NCBI RefSeq assembly: GCF_001424645.1
Contig: NZ_LMQR01000001.1
Span: 2,985,857-3,049,856 of the forward strand
DNA length: 64,000 bases
Direction: 5' to 3'
Origin: Frigoribacterium sp. Leaf415
GTDB lineage: Bacteria > Actinomycetota > Actinomycetes > Actinomycetales > Microbacteriaceae
Under the pieces are notes generated by a model that was not told the origin of the DNA, made no database searches, and worked only from the letters and a program-made list of their open reading frames with translations. Positions 32,283-40,606 of this stretch are shown here, one piece after another (within the stretch, counting starts at the first letter, position 1; each line of letters starts with the position of its first letter). Position numbers and translations under genes: made by a program.

Positions 32283-32669
32283 TCAGGCGGGGACGTCGTC
32301 GCCGGCCGTGGACCGGCGCTGTTCGACCTCGGCCTCGAGCTTCGCCAGGCGGGCGAGACGTTCGTAGTGCTCGGCCTCGCGGTCGAGGTCGGCGAGCTGC
32401 TGCTCGGTGCTACGGACGCGGTGGTCGAGCGTGCGGGCCGCGGCCTCGTGGTACCGGCTCTGGTCGCGCGGGCCGATCTGCTCGACGCGTCGGCCGTACT
32501 CGCGGCCGGCGGCGAACCAGACGATGCTGCCGATCAACGGCAGGAAAAGCACGATCATGATCCACAGGCCCTTGGGCAGGTGTCGCACGTCGCCTTCGGG
32601 GCGCGTGACGATGTCGACGAGCGCCCCCACGATGAGCAGCAGGGGCAGGGCAGCCAGCACGAAGGTCAC
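32283..32669 (-). CDS. PLDc_N-domain membrane protein
   Basis: A 128-residue protein with two N-terminal hydrophobic helices (FVLAALPLLLIVGALVDIV and GLWIMIVLFLPLIGSIVWFA), the signature of the phospholipase D N-terminal domain family, followed by a charged coiled-coil-like tail (STEQQLADLDREAEHYERLA). The GTG at 32669 follows TACCCT by 6 bases, a leaderless start. Role unknown. Confidence 0.85.
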   Translation of the reverse strand: MTFVLAALPLLLIVGALVDIVTRPEGDVRHLPKGLWIMIVLFLPLIGSIVWFAAGREYGRRVEQIGPRDQSRYHEAAARTLDHRVRSTEQQLADLDREAEHYERLARLAKLEAEVEQRRSTAGDDVPA

Positions 32670-32937
32670 GGCCCGAGGGTAGGGGGTGCCGCCCGCCGGA
32701 CGGAACCCCCGCGAGGTGGGGTGACCGGGGGCCGCCCGTCCGTCGTTCCGGGTGTGGCGGGCCCGTCGGGTGGGCGGTGGCGTCATCGGCATCACGGCGA
32801 GCGACCCCGGTCAGGAGGCGCGGTGCCGGTCGACCTCGAAGGGTACAGCTCCTGAAAGTTCGCCTCCACCCCTGGTCAGCGGGCGGCTCCGATCGTAAGG
32901 TGGGTCGGTCCGCCCGAACGAGGAGAACCGTGAGTCG

Positions 32938-34206
32938 ATGCGCCGTCCGTCCCAGGAAGCGCTCATGACCGACCCCTCGAACACCCCCGAGCCCGCGATG
33001 CCGGCCGAGCAGACGCCCCGGGCCGACCTGCCGCTGACGCGCCGCGAGGCCCGCGCGCTCGAGCGCGCTGTTGCCGCGGCCGCCGCCGGCGCATCCGCGA
33101 GTGGCTCCGCCGCTGATGCTGCTCCCGCCGCCTCCGCACCTTCGTCCGCCGCGCCTCCCGCCGACCCCGCGATGAACCCGGTTTCGAACGATGCACCCAC
33201 GAGCAACAGGGTTCATGGTTCGGAAGTGGGTGCACCGGCGCCCGTGGGTGTCGCGGCTGACCCCGCGACGGCTGAGCCCGCGACGGCTGACCCCGCGACG
33301 GCCGACCCCGTGGCGGCTGAGCCCGCGACGCGCGTCGCTCGTCGTTCGCGGCCCTCGGTGCCGGCTCTCGTGCGTCGGACCCGCGACGGCGGTCGCCCGA
33401 GCCAGAGCCCGCGGGGCACGTCCGGCCGGTCGCGGCTGCGCGCCGTCTCGTCGCGCGTCCGCGCGGCGACCTTGCCCGTGCTCGGTGTCTGCGCCGTCAT
33501 GCTCTTCTTCACCTCGAACCTCACCCCGGCCTCGGCCAGCGACCTGGGCGGGTCGAACATCCCGACCGCCGGTGCCGCTCCGATGCCGACCCAGACCCTC
33601 GCGGCGTCGCTCGTCGTGTTGACCGTGTCCGACCGCGACGCCTTCGGGGTGACCGACGCACCGCCGCCGCCTCCGCCGCCCGAGCCCGAGCCCGTCGTCA
33701 CCTCGAAGAACGTCGCGGGGTCGACGAACTCGAACCGCGCCTCCTCGGGGGCCGGCACCATCGTCAATTCGGGCACCGGCGACATCCGCTGGCCGTTCCC
33801 GGGTTCGGTCGTCCTCAGCTCGGGCTTCGGACCGCGCTCGGCACCGTGCGCCGCGTGCTCGAGCATGCACATGGGCCTCGACATGACGCCCGGCGGCGGG
33901 ACCCCGATCGGCGCCGCGGCGGCGGGTGTGGTGCGGACCTCGGGCATGCACGGCCAGTTCGGTCAGTACGCCGTGATCGACCACGTGATCGACGGCCAGC
34001 GGGTCAGCACCCTCTACGCGCACATGCAGATCGGGTCGAGCCCGCTCGTGGCCGGTCAGACGGTCCAGGTGGGCGAGCTGGTCGGCAAGGTCGGCCGCAG
34101 TGGAGTCGCAACCGGCGAGCACCTGCACTTCGAGGTGCTGCTGGGCGGCTCCACCCAGGTCGACCCCAAGGCCTGGCTCGACGCGAACGCCGGTCGCACC
34201 CTCTAG
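32938..34206 (+). CDS. M23 family peptidase, membrane-anchored
   Basis: A 422-residue LytM-type metallopeptidase. A long Ala/Pro/Glu-rich cytoplasmic N-terminus (to about residue 170) precedes one transmembrane helix (TLPVLGVCAVMLFFTS), a proline-rich linker (PPPPPPPEPEP) and the M23 domain, with zinc ligands His311 and Asp315 (HMGLD) and HLH at 395-397. It is expected to cut peptidoglycan cross-bridges, or to activate other hydrolases. ATG at 32938; ATG at 32965 with AGGAAG upstream is an alternative. Two interleaved inverted repeats are read through in the disordered part (33172-33235), and a PATADPATAE repeat follows. Confidence 0.88.
   Translation: MRRPSQEALMTDPSNTPEPAMPAEQTPRADLPLTRREARALERAVAAAAAGASASGSAADAAPAASAPSSAAPPADPAMNPVSNDAPTSNRVHGSEVGAPAPVGVAADPATAEPATADPATADPVAAEPATRVARRSRPSVPALVRRTRDGGRPSQSPRGTSGRSRLRAVSSRVRAATLPVLGVCAVMLFFTSNLTPASASDLGGSNIPTAGAAPMPTQTLAASLVVLTVSDRDAFGVTDAPPPPPPPEPEPVVTSKNVAGSTNSNRASSGAGTIVNSGTGDIRWPFPGSVVLSSGFGPRSAPCAACSSMHMGLDMTPGGGTPIGAAAAGVVRTSGMHGQFGQYAVIDHVIDGQRVSTLYAHMQIGSSPLVAGQTVQVGELVGKVGRSGVATGEHLHFEVLLGGSTQVDPKAWLDANAGRTL
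33172..33235. repeat. Interleaved inverted repeats inside the M23 gene
   Basis: ATGAACCC (33172) pairs with GGGTTCAT (33209), and TGCACCCAC (33192) pairs with GTGGGTGCA (33226). The two pairs cross, as in a pseudoknot, instead of nesting. An 8-base spacer (GAGCAACA) lies in the middle, as in the 10411 palindrome family, whose GGTTCG motif also appears. It looks like a rearranged member of that family, translated in frame. Confidence 0.5.
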
Positions 34207-34603
34207 CCCTCAGCGCCGGACCGCGCCGGACCGACCGGACTGGACAGAACCGCACGGGACGGCACTGCGTCGCCGCCCGTCTGCACCGCCGCCACGTGGT
34301 GCCGGTGCCGGCACCGGTGCAGGCGCGTGCGCCGTCGGCGGGCCAGTTCGTCGACACCGGTCGGCCGTGACGGCCCGGCCGGCACGAACTCGCCCGCCTT
34401 CACGTGCGTCAGCACCCGCCGGCCGCCACCCGTCACCCGCCGCTCGGGCCTCGGGCCGTACGACGCGCCTCGCGCCAGGCCCGCACCTCGGCGGGCCAGT
34501 TCGTCGACACCGGTCGGCCGTGACGGCCCGGCCGACACGAACTCGCCCGCCTTGGCGTGCGACAGCACCCGCCGGCCGCAACCCGCAACCCGCCGCTCGG
34601 GCC
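34207..34603. other. Gap holding a 153-bp direct duplication
   Basis: Beyond the M23 stop, 34338-34490 and 34491-34643 are near-identical copies with a 153-bp period. The second runs into the last codons of the deaminase gene. The first therefore carries a relic of that gene's 3' end (encoding VRAWREARRTA-like sequence). No separate gene is seen. Confidence 0.75.
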
Positions 34604-34643
34604 TCAGGCCGTGCGACGCGCCTCGCGCCAGGCCCGCACCTCG
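34338..34643. repeat. 153-bp tandem duplication including the deaminase 3' end
   Basis: GGCCAGTTCGTCGACACCGG starts at 34341 and again at 34494. The copies differ at scattered positions, so the duplication is not brand-new. About 40 bp of coding sequence from the downstream deaminase is duplicated. Confidence 0.85.
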
Positions 34644-35734
34644 GCGGTCAGCTCGGCCTTGCGGCCCGCGTCGGCGAACGACGCCTCGACCGAGTTCGTC
34701 GCCAGCAGGGCCAGCGCGTCGTCGTCCAGCCCGAGCACGTCGCGCAGCGCCTGGTAGTTGTCGCCCACGTAGCCGCCGAAGTAGGCGGGGTCGTCGCTGT
34801 TGACCGTGACGAGCAGCCCGGCCTCGAGCATGCGCGGCAACGGGTGCTCGGCCAGGTCGGACACGACCGCGAGCCGCAGGTTCGACAAGGGGCAGACCGT
34901 GAGCGGCACCCGGTCGGCGACCAGTCGTGCGACGAGGGCGTCGTCCTCGAGGCTGCGCACGCCGTGGTCGACGCGTTCGACGTGCAGCAGGTCGAGGGCG
35001 TCGGTGACGTACGACGGCGGCCCCTCTTCGCCGGCGTGGGCGACGACGTGCAGCCCGAGCGCGCGGGCGCGGTCGAAGACGCGGGCGAACGCGGCCGGCG
35101 GGAACCCCACCTCGGACGAGTCGAGCCCCACCCCGATCAGATCGGAGGCGCGGTGCGCGACGGACTCGAGCGTCGCGGCCGCGTCACCCACCGGCAGGTG
35201 TCGCAGGAAGCAGAGGATGAGCCCGCCCGTGATGCCGAACCGCTCACGAGCCTCGCCGAGCGCCTGGGTCAGCCCGTCGATCACCTCGTCGACGTCGACG
35301 TCGCGCGAGGTGTGCGCCTGGGGGTCGAAGAACATCTCGACGTGACGCAGCCCCTGGGCGTGGGCGCGTTCGAGGTAGGCCCACGCGAGGTCGCGGAAGT
35401 CCTGGGCGGTCTGCAGCACGGCCGTGCACGCGTAGTACAGGTCGAGGAACTCCTGCAGCGAGCCGAACGAGTACGCGGCACGCAGCTCGTCGACCGAGGC
35501 GAAGGGCAGGTCGACGTCGTTGCGGTCGGCGAGGGCGAAGACGAGCTCGGGTTCGAGCGTTCCCTCGACGTGCAGGTGCAGCTCGGCCGTCGGCGGGGTC
35601 GCGAGCACGGTGGCCGAGAGGGGCGGACCCGAGAGAGGCGAGCCCGAGAGGTCGCTGCTCGTCAGTGTCGTGCCCCGGAGGGGCGTGCCGGGCGCGGGGG
35701 CCGCGGTCGTCGGGGAGGTGTCGATCGCCGTCAT
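34604..35734 (-). CDS. Adenosine/adenine deaminase family protein
   Basis: A 376-residue purine deaminase. Zinc and catalytic residues appear in HLHVEG, VVAHAGEEGPPSYV (catalytic Glu), VDHGVRS and the metal Asp in VNSDDPAYFGGYV. The DPAYFGGYV form is common in adenine deaminases of this family, so adenine may be preferred over adenosine; this is inference. The first 45 residues are a Thr/Ser/Pro-rich extension. The ATG follows TACGGT by 7 bases. Product inosine or hypoxanthine feeds purine salvage. Confidence 0.88.
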   Translation of the reverse strand: MTAIDTSPTTAAPAPGTPLRGTTLTSSDLSGSPLSGPPLSATVLATPPTAELHLHVEGTLEPELVFALADRNDVDLPFASVDELRAAYSFGSLQEFLDLYYACTAVLQTAQDFRDLAWAYLERAHAQGLRHVEMFFDPQAHTSRDVDVDEVIDGLTQALGEARERFGITGGLILCFLRHLPVGDAAATLESVAHRASDLIGVGLDSSEVGFPPAAFARVFDRARALGLHVVAHAGEEGPPSYVTDALDLLHVERVDHGVRSLEDDALVARLVADRVPLTVCPLSNLRLAVVSDLAEHPLPRMLEAGLLVTVNSDDPAYFGGYVGDNYQALRDVLGLDDDALALLATNSVEASFADAGRKAELTAEVRAWREARRTA

Positions 35735-35845
35735 CGGGCCACCGTAGCGGCAGCGTGCCTCCCGACGAAGCTCCGTGCACGATCGTTCACCGTCCCGTCA
35801 CCCGGCGAGAGCCTGGGGACGAGACGACGAGGCTCCGGGACGAGA

Positions 35846-35942
35846 CCAGGAGGCGCGGGCCGGCTCCTCGAGGACGCCACCCGCGCCTCCTGCTCGGTCG
35901 CCGAGGAGGCGCGGTGCGCGACGACCGCGCCCCGCGCCTCCT
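35846..35942. repeat. Cluster of four dispersed words as two inverted pairs
   Basis: GGAGGCGCGG at about 35849 faces its complement at about 35882, and a second copy at about 35904 faces a complement at about 35933. Two adjacent hairpins result between the deaminase promoter and the 3' end of the next minus-strand gene. Confidence 0.8.
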
Positions 35943-35950
35943 GCAGGTCG

Positions 35951-36637
35951 CTACGCCGTGAGCACGACGGCGAGCGTCTCGGGCTGGTCGTGCCCCGTCC
36001 ACGTGCCGGTGAGCACCTCGACGCCGTGGTCGCCGGTGCGGCCACCGGTCGAGGCGAGGGCGCCGGCGTCGTGTCGGCCGAGCACGCGGGCGACGACGAT
36101 GCGGACCGCCGCGCCGGTGACGACCGTGCGACCCTCGACCTGGTCGACGGTGAGGCGGTCGACGTCGGGCACGGGGGTGCCCGGGCTGCCGCTGCCGACG
36201 ACGGTCGAGTTCGGCTCGCGGACCTGCCGCTCGCCGTCGACCTCGAACCAGGCCTCGGCCTGCGTGCCGCCGGTCAGCACGGCGGTCGCGAGGGCCGCGG
36301 CCCAGACCGGGTCGGCCGTGCCGTCGTAGACCCAGCGCGTGCCGAGCACCGAGTGCTCCGTCGTCCCGACGAGGTGCGCCTCCGCTCCGGCCAGGGGGGC
36401 GTCGCGGTAGGTGAGGGGCACCTGCAACTGCACGCCGTCGGCGGTGGCGACGATGATCGTCTCGACGCCGACCTCGCCCGCCGGGTCGTCGAAGCGGAAG
36501 GCCGCGACGCTGCGCAGGCCCTCGTCGTCGGCGCCCTCGGACCGGGGCGGGCCCTCGAACCACGGCTGGGTGGGCACCCAGGCGTCGAGCAGGTCGATCT
36601 TGGAGGGGCTCATGCCGGCCCGGTGCAGGTGTGCCAT
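35951..36637 (-). CDS. Maltokinase N-terminal-cap-like protein
   Basis: A 228-residue protein matching the stand-alone form of the maltokinase N-terminal cap domain: MAHLHRAGMSPSKIDLLDAWVPTQPWF, then AFRFDDPAGEVGVETIIV, VQLQVPLTYRDAPL and GTTEHSVLGTRWVYDGTADPVWAAALATAV. Such proteins are often mislabelled as branching enzyme. No kinase domain follows, so it cannot phosphorylate maltose alone; its biochemical role is unknown. The ATG at 36637 follows TACGAT by 7 bases, a leaderless start, and is better than the in-frame ATG at 36820. Confidence 0.82.
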   Translation of the reverse strand: MAHLHRAGMSPSKIDLLDAWVPTQPWFEGPPRSEGADDEGLRSVAAFRFDDPAGEVGVETIIVATADGVQLQVPLTYRDAPLAGAEAHLVGTTEHSVLGTRWVYDGTADPVWAAALATAVLTGGTQAEAWFEVDGERQVREPNSTVVGSGSPGTPVPDVDRLTVDQVEGRTVVTGAAVRIVVARVLGRHDAGALASTGGRTGDHGVEVLTGTWTGHDQPETLAVVLTA

Positions 36638-36800
36638 GCCGTCGATCGTAGGGCCGACCGCCGTCACCGCCGCCCGCCGCCCGCCGCCCACCGTCACCAC
36701 CGCCGACCGCCGCCCACCCGCCGCCGCCCCGCGCACGGGCCCACGGCAGCAAGACGACACCTGTCGCCCACCGTCCAGCCCCCGGGCGTAGCCTGCGCCC

Positions 36801-37844
36801 ATGAAGGCACTCCAGTACACCCAGGTCGGTCAGCACCCCGAAGTCGTCGAGATCGAGAAGCCGTCGCCCGGCCCCGGGCAGGTGCTGCTCAAGGTCACGG
36901 CCGCCGGCGTCTGCCACTCCGACGAGTACGTCATGAGCCTCAGCGAAGAGGACTACACGGCACAGGGCTATCCGCTGCCGCTCACGCTCGGTCACGAGGG
37001 GGCGGGCGTCGTGGCCGAGCTCGGCGAGGGCGTCGAGCACCTGCAGGTCGGTGACGCCGTCGCCGTCTACGGTCCGTGGGGCTGTGGCCGCTGCCACCAG
37101 TGCGCCCAGGGCAAGGAGAACTACTGCGTCAACGCCGCCGCCGAGGGCATCAAGCCTCCCGGGCTCGGCGCCCCCGGGTCGATGGCCGAGTACATGATCG
37201 TCGACGACCCCCGCCACCTCGTGCCGCTCGGCGACCTCGACCCGGTCGCGAACGTGTCGCTCACCGACGCCGGTCTCACGCCGTACCACGCGATCAAGAC
37301 CTCGCTGCCGAAGCTCGGCGCCGGCACCTACGCCGTCGTCATCGGCACCGGAGGCCTCGGGCACGTCGGCATCCAGATCCTGCGGGCGCTCTCGGGTGCG
37401 CAGATCATCGCGCTCGACGTCACCGACGAGAAGCTCGAGCTGGCGAAGCACGTCGGTGCGCACCACACGGTGATCAGCGACGAGCACGCCGCCGACGCGA
37501 TCCGCGAGATCACCGGAGGCCTCGGCGTCCAGGCCGTCTTCGACTTCGTCGGGGCGAAGCCGACCATGGCCACGGCGGTCGCGGTCGCCGCGGCGGACGC
37601 CGACGTGACCATCGTCGGCATCGGTGGCGGCACCGTCGAGCTCGGCTTCGGCACGATCGGCTACGACGTCGCCGTGCGCATCCCCTACTGGGGCAGCCGC
37701 AGCGAACTGATCGAGGTCCTCGACCTCGCCCGTGCCGGTCAGGTCGAGGTCGCGACGCAGCGCTACTCGCTCGACGACGGCCCGAAGGCCTACGAGGCGC
37801 TCGCCGCGGGCACCGTTCGCGGCCGCGCCGTCATCGTCCCGTAG
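36801..37844 (+). CDS. Zinc-dependent alcohol dehydrogenase (AdhP-like)
   Basis: A 347-residue medium-chain dehydrogenase. Catalytic zinc ligands: Cys in GVCHSDEY and the GHEGAG His/Glu. The structural zinc site is CGRCHQCAQGKENYC. The Rossmann motif is GTGGLGHVG. An Asp (ALDVTDEKLELAK) at the end of strand 2 suggests NAD. Acts on primary alcohols or aldehydes. ATG at 36801 after TAGCCT, so leaderless. Divergent from the maltokinase-cap gene. An inverted word pair follows the stop. Confidence 0.93.
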   Translation: MKALQYTQVGQHPEVVEIEKPSPGPGQVLLKVTAAGVCHSDEYVMSLSEEDYTAQGYPLPLTLGHEGAGVVAELGEGVEHLQVGDAVAVYGPWGCGRCHQCAQGKENYCVNAAAEGIKPPGLGAPGSMAEYMIVDDPRHLVPLGDLDPVANVSLTDAGLTPYHAIKTSLPKLGAGTYAVVIGTGGLGHVGIQILRALSGAQIIALDVTDEKLELAKHVGAHHTVISDEHAADAIREITGGLGVQAVFDFVGAKPTMATAVAVAAADADVTIVGIGGGTVELGFGTIGYDVAVRIPYWGSRSELIEVLDLARAGQVEVATQRYSLDDGPKAYEALAAGTVRGRAVIVP

Positions 37845-37855
37845 CCGAACCACCC

Positions 37856-37895
37856 CAGGAGGCGCGGTGTCGGACTTCCGGCACCGCGCCTCCTG
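37856..37895 (+). terminator. Hairpin made of an inverted word pair
   Basis: AGGAGGCGCGGTG at 37857-37869 and CACCGCGCCTCCT at 37882-37894 are exact complements around 12 bases. It starts 12 bp after the alcohol dehydrogenase stop. This is the cleanest example of the dispersed word used as an inverted, terminator-like pair. No T-run follows. Confidence 0.65.
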
Positions 37896-38205
37896 CGGTC
37901 CCCGGTACACGCACCCCGTCGACCCGACGTCCCGGTGGAGGGGTCAAACTGGCAATCGACCTGCCCTTTCGACGCATCCCCCCGCGGAGGCGAGAGGGGT
38001 GAGATAGTTGACACAAGCAGACATCCCGGTGGCTCCACCGGCCCTGCATGCAGATACCGTCCCCTGCCTGTGCCGCCTCTCGCGGCATCTCAAGTGCCTC
38101 CTCCCGACGGTCGTCCCCCTGCGTGCATGCCGAGGTCGACGGCCCTCGCGCTCAGGAGCCGGGACACCAGCCGACGACCCACGGGTCGCCCGGAAGGACC
38201 GCGTC
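37896..38205. other. Leader region before the SipW module
   Basis: About 310 bp without a gene. It holds a TTGACA hexamer at 38008-38013 and a small perfect palindrome, CCGGTGGCTCCACCGG (38026-38041), followed by a pyrimidine-rich stretch. A long 5' leader with the hairpin is possible; I recognise no riboswitch family. Confidence 0.4.
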
Positions 38206-38772
38206 ATGAAGACCATCGTCAAGGGCACCATCGCCACCGCCGCCGGCGTCACCCTCCTCCTCGGAGGCGCGGGCACGTTCGCGCTCTGGAACACCAGCGC
38301 CGAGACGGCCGGCGGCACCATCGTCTCGGGTGGGCTCGAGGTCGAACCGAGCGCCCGGGCCGCGACCTGGACCGTCAACGGAGGCGCCCCGCAGGAATCG
38401 ATCGCCGGCTACCCGATCGTGCCGGGCGACGTGGTCGTCTACTCGCGCGACATGACCGTCACCGCCCACGGCGACGGCCTGAACGCCAGCTTCAGCCTCG
38501 ACCCCTCGTCGATCGAGCCCAGCTCGAGCTCGGCGTCGGACATCGCGCTCGCCGACTACCTCTCGTCGACCGCGCAGCTCACCGCCACGGGTGACGGCAT
38601 CACGACGACCCCCACCGCCGTGACGGTCACCGGTCGGGACGGCCTCGAGGAGGACGTCACCGTCGCGGTCACGATCGAGTTCCCGAAGAGCTCGACCGTC
38701 GGTTTCGAGAACGCCACCCAGCTCGGTTCGGTCGACCTCGGGGCCGTCGCCGTGACCCTCACCCAGATCTAG
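38206..38772 (+). CDS. SipW-type exported protein (alternate signal peptide)
   Basis: A 188-residue exported protein. The N-terminus MKTIVKGTIATAAGVTLLLGGAG then TFALWNTSAE is the alternate-type signal peptide recognised by SipW-like peptidases and seen in TasA/camelysin-like proteins. The mature part is a Ser/Thr-rich beta domain. GGAAGGA lies 7 bases before the ATG. First gene of a tightly packed four-gene unit ending in the signal peptidase at 40603. Likely secreted or forming a surface fibre; the fibre idea is inference from the family. Confidence 0.85.
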   Translation: MKTIVKGTIATAAGVTLLLGGAGTFALWNTSAETAGGTIVSGGLEVEPSARAATWTVNGGAPQESIAGYPIVPGDVVVYSRDMTVTAHGDGLNASFSLDPSSIEPSSSSASDIALADYLSSTAQLTATGDGITTTPTAVTVTGRDGLEEDVTVAVTIEFPKSSTVGFENATQLGSVDLGAVAVTLTQI

Positions 38773-39335
38773 TGGGTGCCCGCGGCACGTGGCTCGTCGT
38801 GGGGGTCGTCGCGACCGTCGTGGTGGCCGTCGTGTCGCTCGGCGAGGTCGGCGGTTCGTCCGCCCGGCTGAGCGACTCGGCGAGCACGTCGGACGGACCG
38901 GTCGTCGTGACGTCGGGGTCGGCGTCGCTGACGCTCGGTGCGCTCGCCCTGCCGACCGACCCGCTCTACCCCGGCCTCACCCTGAGCGGTCCCGTCACCG
39001 CGACGAACACCGGCACGGTCGCCCTCACGCTCGGCGTGGCCGCGGCGACGGTGACGAGCGCCCGGGCCGACACCCGGTCCGTGCCCGCCCTCGTGCTCGG
39101 GCTCGGCACGGCGTCCTCGGCGACCGACTGTCGCGCGGGAGGTGCCGACCCCGTCTGGTCGGGCACCGCGTCGGACCCGACCCCGGCCGTGGCGGCGCCG
39201 ACGAGCGTCGTCCTCACCGCGGGGGAGTCCCGCACGCTCTGCGTCTCCGTCGCGATGAGGGACGACGGCCGGAGCACCTCGCAGGGCCTCGGCGACCTCG
39301 GCCTCACCCTGCGACTCACCGGAACGCAGGTCTGA
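38772..39335 (+). CDS. Exported surface-module protein
   Basis: A 187-residue protein with an N-terminal hydrophobic segment (GTWLVVGVVATVVVAVVSLG) and a Ser/Thr/Val-rich beta-type body. Two cysteines (ATDCRAG and RTLCVSV) could form a disulphide. The GTG shares a base with the previous stop. No named family, but position and composition mark it as a substrate or subunit of the SipW module. Confidence 0.75.
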   Translation: MGARGTWLVVGVVATVVVAVVSLGEVGGSSARLSDSASTSDGPVVVTSGSASLTLGALALPTDPLYPGLTLSGPVTATNTGTVALTLGVAAATVTSARADTRSVPALVLGLGTASSATDCRAGGADPVWSGTASDPTPAVAAPTSVVLTAGESRTLCVSVAMRDDGRSTSQGLGDLGLTLRLTGTQV

Positions 39336-39337
39336 TC

Positions 39338-40606
39338 GTGCCCACCGAAGCCACACCCCGCCGCCGGTCGCGTCGCCTCCCCCTGTGGGGCGCCGTCGTC
39401 ACCGTCGCGGCACTCCTGACGGCGGTCGCCGTGCCGGCCGAGGCCACGTGGACGGCCCCCGTGCAGACCGCTTCGGCGACGACTTCGACGGGACGCCTGG
39501 CCGTCGCGCTGACCGGCGTGGACACGCTGGCGGCGACGTACTCGTCGTCCGCCCTCTCGCACACGGCCACCGTCACCGTCGCGAACACCGGCACGGTGCC
39601 CGCACCGTGGAGTCTCGGGCTCACCGCCGCGAGCGGCTCGGGCCTCGACTCGACGACCCGTGTCGCCGTCTGGCCTGCGACCTCGGGTCGCTGCGGCACC
39701 CGACCCGGCGGCGCCTCGTCGGGGACGTGGGCGACGATCGACGCGCCCTCCGGCACCCTGCCGGCCGGCGCCTCCTCGTCCTGGTGCGTCCAGACGTCGA
39801 TCACCCAGGCCGACCGGTTCGACGCGGCGGGTGGGTCGGCGACGATCACGGCCGCGCTCACGGCCCGGCTCGGTGCGTGGAGCAGCGCCGCCACGGCGAC
39901 GTCCGTGCAGACCGTCGCCGACACCCTCACGCCCGGGGCTCCCACCAAGACCTCCGAGACGGACACGAGCATCTCGCTGACGTGGGCCGCACCGGCGGAC
40001 TCGTCCGCGGTGTCGCGCTACGGCATCTACCGCGAGGGCGTGCTCGTCGGCACCGTGCCCTCGTCGACGCGCAACTTCACCGACACCGGGCTCGGGGTCT
40101 ATCGGTACTACGCCTACGAGATCCGCGCGCTCGACGCGTCGAACCCCGCCCGCGTCTCCCTGGCGTCCCCCGCGGTGCAGCACTCCACCAGCTGGCTCGA
40201 CAACAGCTCGCTCTACGTCGTCAGGGACCTGGCGTCGGACCGATGCGTCACGGTCGGGGGCTCGACCAGCGGCTCGCCTCTCTGGTCGAGCGGCTGCCGG
40301 GGCACCACGACGCAGCTGTGGCAGTTCGTCGCCGACGGGCAGTACCTCAAGATCACGTCACCCGTGGTTCCCGGGCTCTACTGGGACAGCGCGAGCGACC
40401 ACCGCTCCGTACTGCGCAGCGACAACGCGATCAGCGCCCAGCGGTGGAGTGCCGTGCCGGTCGTCCCCGGGTCGGGTCATTTCCAGTTCCGCGACCGCAA
40501 CTCGATGTGCCTGACCAGCACGGGGTCGGGCGTCACGACGCAGATGCAGGTGTCGGCGTGCACGACGTCCGAGGCGCAGCTGTTCACGCTGGGGGCGTCG
40601 TCGTGA
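39338..40606 (+). CDS. Secreted FN3 plus ricin-type lectin protein
   Basis: A 422-residue exported protein: signal peptide (RRLPLWGAVVTVAALLTAVAVPAEA), a beta domain, a fibronectin type III domain (about residues 205-280; ISLTWAAPADSSAVSRYGIYREG) and a C-terminal ricin B-type beta-trefoil (SDRCVTVGGSTSGSPLWSSGCRG, TTQLWQFVADGQYLKI), expected to bind carbohydrate. GTG start two bases after the previous stop. It overlaps the signal peptidase gene by 4 bases. The lectin suggests attachment of the surface structure to glycans. Confidence 0.85.
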   Translation: MPTEATPRRRSRRLPLWGAVVTVAALLTAVAVPAEATWTAPVQTASATTSTGRLAVALTGVDTLAATYSSSALSHTATVTVANTGTVPAPWSLGLTAASGSGLDSTTRVAVWPATSGRCGTRPGGASSGTWATIDAPSGTLPAGASSSWCVQTSITQADRFDAAGGSATITAALTARLGAWSSAATATSVQTVADTLTPGAPTKTSETDTSISLTWAAPADSSAVSRYGIYREGVLVGTVPSSTRNFTDTGLGVYRYYAYEIRALDASNPARVSLASPAVQHSTSWLDNSSLYVVRDLASDRCVTVGGSTSGSPLWSSGCRGTTTQLWQFVADGQYLKITSPVVPGLYWDSASDHRSVLRSDNAISAQRWSAVPVVPGSGHFQFRDRNSMCLTSTGSGVTTQMQVSACTTSEAQLFTLGASS

